Positions 6,616-6,625 of a stretch of 6,625 bases of DNA are shown in pieces. The position numbers were made by a program, and so were the translations under genes. The stretch comes from Globobulimina sp. (taxonomy: Eukaryota > Foraminifera > Rotaliida): contig PIVH01000263.1 in the NCBI GenBank assembly GCA_003354225.1, positions 1 through 6,625 of the forward strand. Reading direction: 5' to 3'. The notes under the pieces were generated by a model, which made no database searches, had not been told where the DNA came from, and saw only the letters and a program-made list of their open reading frames with translations. How positions within the stretch are numbered: position 1 is the stretch's first letter; the number at the start of each line of letters is the position of its first letter.

Positions 6616-6625
6616 ACATTATGGA

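Overview
This is a stretch of AT-rich nuclear DNA from a eukaryotic protist. It carries three uninterrupted protein-coding genes, all ending in TAA and all readable with the standard genetic code. I see no RNA genes, mobile elements or CRISPR. The eukaryotic call rests on the protein families: a myosin-I-tail (TH1)-like protein, an EFHC1/Rib72-type axonemal protein, and a long pentatricopeptide-repeat (PPR) protein. AATAAA motifs after two of the genes agree with it. The axonemal gene implies an organism that builds a motile flagellum at some stage. A PLS-type PPR protein outside land plants fits lineages such as heteroloboseans, amoebae or rhizarians, but I cannot place the species from this window.

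Layout. Minus strand, right to left: an EFHC1-like gene (2996 to 1083), then 176 bp later a TH1-like gene with a Q/N-rich tail (906 to 103). A 333-bp divergent intergenic region (2997-3329) separates these from the plus-strand PPR gene (3330-6566). That region holds a 16-bp perfect palindrome, a 13-bp direct repeat and a GC-richer 12-bp minisatellite next to the PPR start. Bases 1-102 and 6567-6625 are flanking DNA. The right flank has an AATAAA signal.

The most notable object is the PPR gene. Its 1078-residue product is built from eight PLS-like triplets of about 102 residues. It ends in a tail that aligns by eye with the P2-L2-S2-E1 end of plant organellar RNA-editing factors, stopping exactly where E1 ends, with no E2 or DYW deaminase. 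The RNA-contacting last residues of the eight S motifs alternate N/D without exception. Three triplets keep near-identical DNA, suggesting recent expansion or gene conversion.

The three products have no evident shared pathway: axoneme structure, probable membrane-lipid binding, and probable organellar RNA binding. The EFHC1-like and PPR genes probably share a divergent promoter region, but no operon-like relationship is implied.
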